64,000 nt of DNA from Paenibacillus stellifer (GTDB lineage: Bacteria; Bacillota; Bacilli; Paenibacillales; Paenibacillaceae). A model generated the notes under the pieces. It made no database searches and was not told the origin of the DNA. It was given only the letters and a program-made list of their open reading frames with translations. This document shows positions 18,847-26,061 of the stretch, one piece after another (positions within the stretch are counted from its first letter, which is position 1; each line of letters opens with the position of its first letter). Both the position numbers and the translations under genes were made by a program. The stretch covers positions 1,890,501 through 1,954,500 of the forward strand of contig NZ_CP009286.1 in the NCBI RefSeq assembly GCF_000758685.1. Direction: 5' to 3'.

Positions 18847-21624
18847 TTATTCTTCGCTAGTTCCGGTGTCGCTGCCGGTTTTGTCCGCTCCGCCTGAAGA
18901 CGAGGTAGTGAGCACGGTAACGTAATCGATGGAATAATTCCGGTAAGCAAGCTCAATCCGCTGGCCCTGGTATTCGTCAAACAGCGTAATCCGGTAGGTT
19001 CCGCCGCCCAGCGATTTATACAAGCTGCTGTTAAAGGTGGCTGAGTACACATTATTCGTTCCGGCTGTCAAATCGGTTTCGGGCGTAAGAGTCTTCTCGA
19101 AGATTTGCCCGTACGGATCGGTAAACTGCATGATCAGCTTGTGATCAAAGGTTCCGTAGTCATAAACGGCGTCTTCGGTCAGGGAGTATTTGATCTCAAG
19201 ATTAATGGAAGTTATATTCTGGTTGAGAGATCCGGTGGAGTTGATAACATTCAGATTGTACGGGAACAGCGCCACATCGCTCAGCGCAGTAAGAGGCTCT
19301 ATGCTCGCCACTGTAAGCGGGATAGCGTTTACGTTAATATAGCCCGTCGCTTCCGTACCTGCTGCCGCCAGAGCACCATCTTTAACGCTCTGTCCTACAT
19401 ACAGCTGCAGGCCGGTTGTATCGACCGAAACCGGGATTTTGCCGGTGAACGTAACGAGTGTTTTGCCCCCCGGACTGGTTGCCGCAGTTGCCTGGTTGAC
19501 CGTTGCTTCATAATATCCGCCGTCCGCTGTCTTGAAATAGCCGGTGAGGCGGGACAGATCGGTCTGGCGAACCTCCTCGTTGGTCAAGACTATTTCGGAG
19601 TAGATTACATTGGTCCGGGTCCCCGGATAGACCTTCGTTGTCAGCTCCTGGACGCTGGATTTTTTGCCCGGAGTCGTGATTTCGTAGGCCTCTCCAGCAG
19701 TAATGGGAGTTATGCTCTTGACGGGAGCGCTTGTCGTAGTCAGAGACAGGAACGCTGCCGAATCCGCTTTTGTATTGAGAATGACCTTGATCTGACTGAT
19801 GTCGACCGAATAAGCGATGTCTGCAAGCACATACAGGGAGACGCTGTCTCCGGAAGCTAGAGTCGTCTTGCCATCAGGGTTAACCAGCTGTGTGGACGCG
19901 GTAAGGTCATTGCGGTCGGCCTTGATGATGCCGGTCAAGTCGGGCAGGGTAACCGTGCCGGATGAAGTATTGCGGATATTGAGCTTGGCGACGATGGCGT
20001 CCTTATCTCCCCAAGGCAGGCGCTGCAGGGAGGCCAGGCTGTATGTGAAGCTGCCGTAGTTGTTCTTGACCGTGTATTCCGAACCCTGGATCGTGTTAGT
20101 CTGCAGCGAGTAGGGGATGTTGAAGTAGGCGATCGGAAGATTGACGGTTGTTGAAGTGCCGGCGCTGCTGCTCGAACCTGATGTTCCGCTGCTGTTTGAA
20201 GAGCTGCCGGAAGTTCCGCCGGTTGTGGACCCGCCGCTGGCACCCGTTCCTGAGCCTTGGGAGCCGGAGTTCGCAGATGCGCTAGACGAAGAAGTTCCGG
20301 AGCTGCCGGACGAGCTGGTAGACGTATTGGTAGATGAGCTGGTAGACGAGCTGCCTGAGGAGCTAGCCGATGCATCGTCAGCGGTAGCAAGCTGTATCTT
20401 CAGCTTGCTTTGATCCATTTTCAGCGGAACCGATACTGTGAATGACAGGACATTCTCTTCAAGCGGCTTAAGAGTCAGACCGGCTAAAGCGCTGGAATCA
20501 ATCGGGAACAAATAACCCTCCGACGATTTGACTGCAAGCTCGTAATCCGGAAGAGTCACGGAGCGGCTGCCCGCGTTCTTGATATGGAACTGAAGATTCC
20601 ATACGCCATTGTCGTTATCCGCATATACATCGGCGGACTGAAGCTGCATATCAACCCCGGTTCCGTCCACGGTCAGCCGCTTGGTTGCGTAATTCTGAAC
20701 GATCAGGTTGGCGCTGGCGCCTGCCGGAAGCTCGAAGGAGACAACTGGAAGATAGACATTAAGCGTGCTGTCCAGCTTGACCGCCTGAAGCGACATTCCG
20801 CTCGTCTTCATACCGGCAGGAATCTCCGCCAGATAGTATACGGTTTCTTTTTCGCCCGGCTGAATTTCATAATTTTTGCTATCCTGGTCAAGAGACAGCT
20901 TGAAGATCGAGCCGCCCGATGATTTCAAATACAGGGTGTACCCAGGGTCGGTCAGCGCCTGATTGCCCAAATTCCGGATCGCGACCGCAACTTTTGCATA
21001 TAATTTGCCGTTATAAGAGTAGGTCTGCAGATTGCCGGCTATGAGGTTAGCGGGCAGGCTTCCCCATGTGAGCTTTTTGCTCTCCCCCTGAAGCGCAGAT
21101 ACTGAGAAGTGGGCAGGTACACTAAAGGTCCCGATGCGCTGCTCGAAGCCTGCGAGACTGAAATTCCAGCCGAACATCTGGATTTTGAGGCCGCCCGCCG
21201 ATGTAACGCTTCCCGCATTTACATAATATGTAAGGGTCTGGCTGGATTTTGCGGCAACTTTTTTCTTGGAGACATCCGTAGTTACTGGCGCGCCTTTGAT
21301 AACAGAGCCTCCGGGCGTTACTACTTTGGAGAAGTAGTCGGCCAGGCTGACGCTGCTGCCGCTAGTGTTCGTATAGGTCAGCGTGTAGGTGAGGATATTC
21401 CCCCCGTCCTGGGGAAACAGATTGACGTTGTCCAGCTTCACGGTGAAGCCCGCGCCTAGTGCGATGGAGCTGAGTTTGGAGAGCGATGAGGTCTTGACGG
21501 AGGCCGCTGTTACGGCTGTGCCGGTTTGGGCGGCATAGACGGTAGGTCCGCCGGGTCCCGCGAGCTGCGTGACGGCAAAGGTGCTGAGCAAAAGCATGAC
21601 GTATGTCTTGTGGCGAATCTTCAT
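18847..21624 (-). CDS. Large secreted protein with repeated Ig-like domains and Ser/Gly-rich linker, first gene of exporter operon
   Basis: 925 residues; ATG 21624 with GGAGGG six bases upstream. Signal peptide (TYVMLLLSTFAVTQL, cleavage probably after VYAA). I do not recognise a named family. The protein is built of about five related beta-rich units of roughly 110-150 residues (approx. 55-155, 195-290, 310-420, 515-620, 650-750), each with a run like SVTLPDY, a Gly/Asp turn, then a stretch such as KPLEENVLSFTVSVPL and KLKIQLA. A low-complexity Ser/Gly/Thr linker (about 425-505) divides it and a different domain forms the C-terminus (about 770-905). No LPXTG or membrane anchor is visible. 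It lies 43 bases ahead of the MacA-like adaptor gene, so it is probably a surface partner or cargo of the exporter. Confidence 0.8.
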   Translation of the reverse strand: MKIRHKTYVMLLLSTFAVTQLAGPGGPTVYAAQTGTAVTAASVKTSSLSKLSSIALGAGFTVKLDNVNLFPQDGGNILTYTLTYTNTSGSSVSLADYFSKVVTPGGSVIKGAPVTTDVSKKKVAAKSSQTLTYYVNAGSVTSAGGLKIQMFGWNFSLAGFEQRIGTFSVPAHFSVSALQGESKKLTWGSLPANLIAGNLQTYSYNGKLYAKVAVAIRNLGNQALTDPGYTLYLKSSGGSIFKLSLDQDSKNYEIQPGEKETVYYLAEIPAGMKTSGMSLQAVKLDSTLNVYLPVVSFELPAGASANLIVQNYATKRLTVDGTGVDMQLQSADVYADNDNGVWNLQFHIKNAGSRSVTLPDYELAVKSSEGYLFPIDSSALAGLTLKPLEENVLSFTVSVPLKMDQSKLKIQLATADDASASSSGSSSTSSSTNTSTSSSGSSGTSSSSASANSGSQGSGTGASGGSTTGGTSGSSSNSSGTSGSSSSAGTSTTVNLPIAYFNIPYSLQTNTIQGSEYTVKNNYGSFTYSLASLQRLPWGDKDAIVAKLNIRNTSSGTVTLPDLTGIIKADRNDLTASTQLVNPDGKTTLASGDSVSLYVLADIAYSVDISQIKVILNTKADSAAFLSLTTTSAPVKSITPITAGEAYEITTPGKKSSVQELTTKVYPGTRTNVIYSEIVLTNEEVRQTDLSRLTGYFKTADGGYYEATVNQATAATSPGGKTLVTFTGKIPVSVDTTGLQLYVGQSVKDGALAAAGTEATGYINVNAIPLTVASIEPLTALSDVALFPYNLNVINSTGSLNQNITSINLEIKYSLTEDAVYDYGTFDHKLIMQFTDPYGQIFEKTLTPETDLTAGTNNVYSATFNSSLYKSLGGGTYRITLFDEYQGQRIELAYRNYSIDYVTVLTTSSSGGADKTGSDTGTSEE

Positions 21625-21653
21625 TAACTTCCCTCCTATAAAAGTTCCCCTTG

Positions 21654-21824
21654 CTTAGAGAGACGGCCCTGCGGCCGCTTTTGGGCTCTAAAGTCCTTAT
21701 CTTAAAGTAGCAAAGCTAACTGAGCGTTGCCTTAATAGAAAATGAGATGTATCTGAGAGTTCGCTTAATGTTTTATGGAATCGCGACCCATTTTTTCTTG
21801 TTATCGCTAAACTAACGCCTGCCC
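21654..21824. other. Intergenic region between the divergent secreted-protein and pheST transcripts
   Basis: No gene seen. A GC-rich dyad (CGGCCctgCGGCCG around 21664-21677) lies near the presumed 5' leader of the minus-strand operon; its promoter could not be placed with confidence. Confidence 0.35.
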
Positions 21825-21853
21825 TTGCCAAAAAAATGCGCATTGCATATAAT
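21825..21853 (+). promoter_or_regulatory. pheST promoter
   Basis: TTGCCA (21825-21830) and TATAAT (21848-21853) with a 17-base spacer, about 30 bases ahead of the T-box stem I. Confidence 0.8.
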
Positions 21854-21879
21854 AAAAAGATGTTACAGAGCCTGACCAT

Positions 21880-22178
21880 AACCAACGCGACGATGGAGAA
21901 GAGTACGCAGCGCCTGACCCACAGGGAGGATACGCCGAAGATTGAGAGCGTAGCCGGGCATAACGGGCTGCCGAAGTTCGCTCCGGAGCAGTTCCTTGAA
22001 CGTTAGGGCCGCTTGGCCCCTTACCCAGTAGAGGATACCGGCCGCAGACCGTTATTTCTGCGTAGAGTGAGTCACTAGGATTCCGTGTTCTTCGGCGTGC
22101 CGGAGGAAGCGGAGCTTTTGGCTTAACAAGGGTGGTACCGCGGTCTTTTCGTCCCTTATGGGAGAAAAGGCTTTTTTT
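21880..22178 (+). promoter_or_regulatory. T-box leader, phenylalanine specifier (UUC), controlling pheST
   Basis: The T-box sequence AAGGGTGGTACCGCGG is at 22128-22143, followed by an intrinsic terminator (CTTTTCGTCCC 22145-22155 with GGGAGAAAAG near 22160-22169, then a T run to 22178). Stem I can be traced: GGAG (about 21895) pairs with CTCC (21981-21984), leaving an internal loop with AGTA on the 5' side and GAAGTTCG on the 3' side. The codon TTC at 21977-21979 is followed by a purine, as expected of a specifier, and codes for phenylalanine, matching the downstream genes. Uncharged tRNA-Phe should stabilise the antiterminator. Confidence 0.93.
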
Positions 22179-22210
22179 GTGTGAAAATGCACGGGTTCAC
22201 GAGTGTTTTC

Positions 22211-22315
22211 ATGGGGGGGGGGTCCCCCAAAAAGTAATCGGAATTCGCTTCGAAGCATCACGTCACTTTTGGGGGAAATATCATGCGGGGGGTCCCCCAA
22301 AAAGTAATCGGAATT
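22211..22315. repeat. Duplicated GC-rich palindromic element between the T-box terminator and pheS
   Basis: Two copies of an approximately 30-base unit (22213-22245 and 22287-22315) each consist of a G run, TCCCCC, AAAAAGTAATCGG and AATT, and each is preceded by TCATG. Between them lies ACTTTTGGGGGA (22265-22275), the reverse complement of the TCCCCCAAAAAGT part, so a long hairpin can form, with the palindrome GCTTCGAAGC (22247-22256) near its tip. No coding capacity. It falls in the pheS 5' untranslated region, only about 15 bases ahead of the ribosome site. Confidence 0.8.
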
Positions 22316-22348
22316 ATACCAATGAAGTAAAGGAGGCTGTTGCAAGCC

Positions 22349-23383
22349 ATGAAGGAAAAGCTTGAAGCATTGAAGAATGAAGCGCTGGCGAAGCTGCAGA
22401 CAGTGCAGGACCCAGGGACGCTGAATGATCTGCGGGTGAAATATCTCGGCAAGAAAGGGGAGCTGACCGAGGTTCTCCGCGGCATGGGAGCGCTCAGCGC
22501 AGAGGATCGCCCGGTGATCGGGCAGGTGGCCAACACGGTACGGGGCGCAATCGAAGAGATTATTGCCCGCAAGCAGGAGGCCTTCCAGGAGCAGGAGACG
22601 CTGGCGCGTCTGCAAGCGGAGAAGGTCGATGTTACGCTTCCCGGACGCAAGCTGCCGCAGGGCGGCATTCATCCGCTGACCCGGGTCATCCAGGAGATCG
22701 AGGACATCTTCGTAGGGATGGGCTACCATGTGGCGGAAGGCCCGGAGGTAGAGACGGATTACTTCAACTTTGAGGCGCTGAATCTGCCGAAGAACCATCC
22801 GGCCCGCGACATGCAGGATTCCTTCTATCTGACGGAAGAGCTGCTTATGCGCACCCAGACCTCTCCGGTACAGGTCCGCACCATGCAGGCAATGAAGGGT
22901 GAAGTTCCGGTCAAAATCATTTGCCCCGGACGGGTATTCCGCCGCGACGACGACGACGCCACCCATTCGTTCCAGTTCCACCAGATCGAAGGTCTGGTGA
23001 TCGGACCGAATATCCGGATGAGCGACCTGAAGGGTACATTGCAGCAGTTCGTGAAGGAAATGTTCGGTCCGAACACGGGCATCCGCCTGCGTCCGAGCTT
23101 CTTCCCGTTCACCGAGCCGAGTGTTGAGGTTGACGTCAGCTGCTTCAAATGCGGCGGACACGGCTGCCGGCTGTGCAAGCAATCCGGCTGGCTGGAAATT
23201 CTTGGCGCGGGCATGGTTCATCCGCGTGTGCTGGAAATGGGCGGCTACGATCCCGAGAAGTACAGCGGTTTCGCCTTCGGCATGGGTGCGGAGCGGATCG
23301 CGATGCTGAAATACGGCATTGACGATATCCGGAATTTCTACCTGAACGACATGGGCTTCGTCAAGCAGTTCAGAGGGGTATAA
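22349..23383 (+). CDS. pheS: Phenylalanyl-tRNA synthetase alpha subunit
   Basis: 344 residues. ATG 22349 matches the family N-terminus (MKEKLEALK); TTG 22340 is too close to AGGAGG 22331-22336, although the spacing to 22349 (12 bases) is long. Helical N-terminal arm (about 1-85), then the class II catalytic core: [15 protein letters not shown] (motif 1 region), [16 protein letters not shown] (motif 2) and [17 protein letters not shown] (motif 3). A CFKCGG...CRLC zinc-like knuckle precedes motif 3, as in Bacillus PheS. Charges tRNA-Phe together with PheT. Confidence 0.97.
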   Translation: MKEKLEALKNEALAKLQTVQDPGTLNDLRVKYLGKKGELTEVLRGMGALSAEDRPVIGQVANTVRGAIEEIIARKQEAFQEQETLARLQAEKVDVTLPGRKLPQGGIHPLTRVIQEIEDIFVGMGYHVAEGPEVETDYFNFEALNLPKNHPARDMQDSFYLTEELLMRTQTSPVQVRTMQAMKGEVPVKIICPGRVFRRDDDDATHSFQFHQIEGLVIGPNIRMSDLKGTLQQFVKEMFGPNTGIRLRPSFFPFTEPSVEVDVSCFKCGGHGCRLCKQSGWLEILGAGMVHPRVLEMGGYDPEKYSGFAFGMGAERIAMLKYGIDDIRNFYLNDMGFVKQFRGV

Positions 23384-23429
23384 CGCCTTTTTCATCGAAA
23401 ATGAACAATAAATAAGGAAGTGAGCGGAC

Positions 23430-25874
23430 ATGAAAGTATCGACCGGCTGGCTGGCCGATTATATATCGCTGGAAGGCATCGCCGCCGAAGAACTGGCGGA
23501 ACGTATTACGGATGCGGGTATTGAAATCGACGGCGTGGAGCGCCGCAACAAGGGACTGTCCGGGATTGTGACCGGATTCGTCAAATCGAAGGAGAAGCAT
23601 CCTGATGCGGATAAGCTGAACGTCTGTATCGTGGACGCCGGACAGGGCGAGGATCTGCAGATCGTCTGCGGCGCGAAGAACGTGGCTGCGGGCCAGAAGG
23701 TTCCCGTCGCTCTTGTGGGCGCCAAGCTTCCGGGGCTCGAGATCAAGAAAGCGAAGCTGCGCGGCGTCTTGTCTCAAGGCATGATCTGCTCCGCCAAAGA
23801 GCTGGGCTTGAATGACAAGCTGCTGCCGAAGGAGCTGCAAGAAGGCATTCTGGTGCTTCCCGAAGATACGGAAATCGGCCAGGACATCACCAAGGTTCTT
23901 GGACTGAACGACGAGATTCTGGAATTCGATCTGACTCCGAACCGTTCCGACTGTCTCAGCATGATCGGGGCAGCTTACGAGACCAGCGCCATTCTGGGAC
24001 GCGAGCTTACTCTGCCGAAACCGGAGCGGGATATCATTGAAATTACCGGACCGGCAGCCGATGCCGTCTCCGTCAGCATTGAGAATGAGGAACACTGCAA
24101 GCATTACACCGCCCGCTACATTGCGAATGTGAAGCCGGCTCCGTCCCCGCTCTGGATGCAGAACCGTCTGATGGCCGCAGGCGTGCGCCCGATCAACAAC
24201 ATCGTGGATATTACGAACTACGTCATGCTGGAGTACGGTCAACCGCTGCACGCTTTTGACGCCGACCGGCTGGAAGGCGGAACACTTCGGGTCCGTCTTG
24301 CCCACGAGGGAGAGATTCTGACTACTCTGGACGGACAGGAACGCAAGCTTGAGCCGCATATGCTGGTCATCGCCGACAGCACTAAAGCTGTAGCCCTTGC
24401 AGGTGTCATGGGCGGTCTTAACTCCGAGGTGACCGATGCGACGGTCAATATCGTACTGGAATCCGCCCGCTTCGATGGCGGCACGGTCCGCAGAACGTCC
24501 CGTCAGCTTGGCCTCCGCTCGGAAGCCTCGCTGCGGTTCGAGAAGGAAGTCGATCCGCACTCCGTCATCCCTGCACTTAACCGGGCCGCTGCACTGCTTA
24601 GCCGCTACGCGGGCGGCACCATCCATGCTGGCATCGTGCAGGCCGGGACGGCTGACGTTCCAAATCGTATCATCAAGCTGTCCCTCGATAAGCTGAACAG
24701 CCGGCTCGGCACAGATCTGTCGCTGCTGGAAGTGAAGACGCTGTTCGCCCGGCTGCATTTCTCCTGCGGCGACGCGGAGCAGGGGCTGCTTGAGGTCTGC
24801 GTGCCGACCCGCCGCGGTGATGTCACCCTGGAGGTTGATCTGTTCGAGGAGGTTGCCCGCCTGTACGGCTACGACAACATCCCGACCACGCCGATCGAAG
24901 GTCCGACGACACCGGGCGGCCTGAACCGGGCGCAGGCGCTTCGCCGCGGCCTGAGAAGACTGCTGGCGGATGGGGGCTATCAGGAAGTGATGGGCTATTC
25001 CTTCATCCAGCCGGAACGGAGCACCTTGTTCACGGCTCTCACGGGCGCCGGCCATGCTGTGAAGCTGGCGATGCCGATGAGCGAAGACCGCAGTGTGCTG
25101 CGCACCAGCCTGATTCCGCAGCTGCTGGATATCGCCGAATACAATGCAAAACGCCGCCAGAGCGATCTGGCGCTGTTCGAAATCGGCAGCGTGTTCGTGA
25201 CGGAGGAAGAGCAGCTGACTCGTCAGCCGCGCGAATTCCAGACGCTTGGTCTTCTGCTGACGGGCAGCCGCGCCGCGAAGCAGTGGAACATTGCGGCTGA
25301 GCCGGTCGACTTCTTCGATCTGAAAGGTGCGCTGGAATCCGTGTTCGCTTATTTGGGGCTGGAGCGTGAAGTTGTGTTCGAGGGCGACGCCCCTGAAGGC
25401 TATCATCCCGGACGTTCCGCTTCCCTGTACCTGAACACGGCAGCAGGGCGAGTCAAGCTGGGAACGCTTGGACAGATTCACCCCGAACTTCAGCGGAAGC
25501 AGGATTTGGAAGATACCTACGCAGCTGAAATTGTGCTGGAGCCGCTGTATCAGGCGGCCCGGACGTCTATTCAATTCCAGGAGCTTCCGCGTTTCCCGGG
25601 AATCGAGCGCGACATTGCGATTGTCGTCGATTCGGAGATTCCCGCCAGCCGCCTGCTGGAGACTATCCGGGAGAACGGAGGCAGCCTGCTTCAGTCCACG
25701 CAAATCTTTGACGTCTATACGGGCGGCAAAATGGAGAGCGGCAAGAAGAGCGTCGCTATCTCCCTGCTGTACCGTCACACCGAGCATACGCTGACCGACG
25801 AAGAGGCCTCGGAGGCTCACGGCAAGGTGCTTGAAGCGCTCCAGCAAACTTTTGGCGCGAACTTGAGAAAGTAG
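23430..25874 (+). CDS. pheT: Phenylalanyl-tRNA synthetase beta subunit
   Basis: 814 residues, normal length. N-terminal tRNA-binding (EMAP-like) domain about 40-150 (VKSKEKHPDADKLNVC), B1/B3-B4 editing region, B5 DNA-binding-like domain about 405-480, inactive class II core (DLFEEVARLYGYDNIPTT) and C-terminal anticodon-binding FDX-ACB domain (FPGIERDIAIVVD to the end). It follows pheS by 46 bases with AAGGAAG ahead of ATG 23430, in one operon under the T-box. Confidence 0.97.
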   Translation: MKVSTGWLADYISLEGIAAEELAERITDAGIEIDGVERRNKGLSGIVTGFVKSKEKHPDADKLNVCIVDAGQGEDLQIVCGAKNVAAGQKVPVALVGAKLPGLEIKKAKLRGVLSQGMICSAKELGLNDKLLPKELQEGILVLPEDTEIGQDITKVLGLNDEILEFDLTPNRSDCLSMIGAAYETSAILGRELTLPKPERDIIEITGPAADAVSVSIENEEHCKHYTARYIANVKPAPSPLWMQNRLMAAGVRPINNIVDITNYVMLEYGQPLHAFDADRLEGGTLRVRLAHEGEILTTLDGQERKLEPHMLVIADSTKAVALAGVMGGLNSEVTDATVNIVLESARFDGGTVRRTSRQLGLRSEASLRFEKEVDPHSVIPALNRAAALLSRYAGGTIHAGIVQAGTADVPNRIIKLSLDKLNSRLGTDLSLLEVKTLFARLHFSCGDAEQGLLEVCVPTRRGDVTLEVDLFEEVARLYGYDNIPTTPIEGPTTPGGLNRAQALRRGLRRLLADGGYQEVMGYSFIQPERSTLFTALTGAGHAVKLAMPMSEDRSVLRTSLIPQLLDIAEYNAKRRQSDLALFEIGSVFVTEEEQLTRQPREFQTLGLLLTGSRAAKQWNIAAEPVDFFDLKGALESVFAYLGLEREVVFEGDAPEGYHPGRSASLYLNTAAGRVKLGTLGQIHPELQRKQDLEDTYAAEIVLEPLYQAARTSIQFQELPRFPGIERDIAIVVDSEIPASRLLETIRENGGSLLQSTQIFDVYTGGKMESGKKSVAISLLYRHTEHTLTDEEASEAHGKVLEALQQTFGANLRK

Positions 25875-25887
25875 CAGGAATTGCGCA

Positions 25888-25936
25888 AAGCCGCAGCGAA
25901 TCCAATTAGAAACCTGGATTCGCCGCGGCTTATTTT
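25888..25936 (+). terminator. Terminator of pheST
   Basis: GCCGC and GCGAATCCA (25890-25903) pair with TGGATTCGC and GCGGC (25915-25929), with a one-base bulge on each arm; the tail is TTATTTTCTATT. Confidence 0.75.
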
Positions 25937-26061
25937 CTATTAAGGTGGAAGTGGGCCGGGGGATAAGGGAATGGGAATTTTGCTTATTGCACCTTAATGA
26001 AGCTACAATAGAGACTATGATACAGCCTAGAATCCGCATACTGACAAAGGAGGGCACAACT

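Noticed and set aside
22211..22315. Possible insertion-sequence end
   Set aside because: No transposase gene or target-site duplication could be seen; kept as an unexplained repeat instead.
23370..26057. Long open frame on the minus strand opposite pheT
   Set aside because: It is the mirror of pheT codon use, has no ribosome site and no recognisable domain; pheT is certain on the other strand. The same applies to minus-strand frames opposite zapA (26746-28374), mutS2 (30424-32808) and the 41.3-43.2 kb region.
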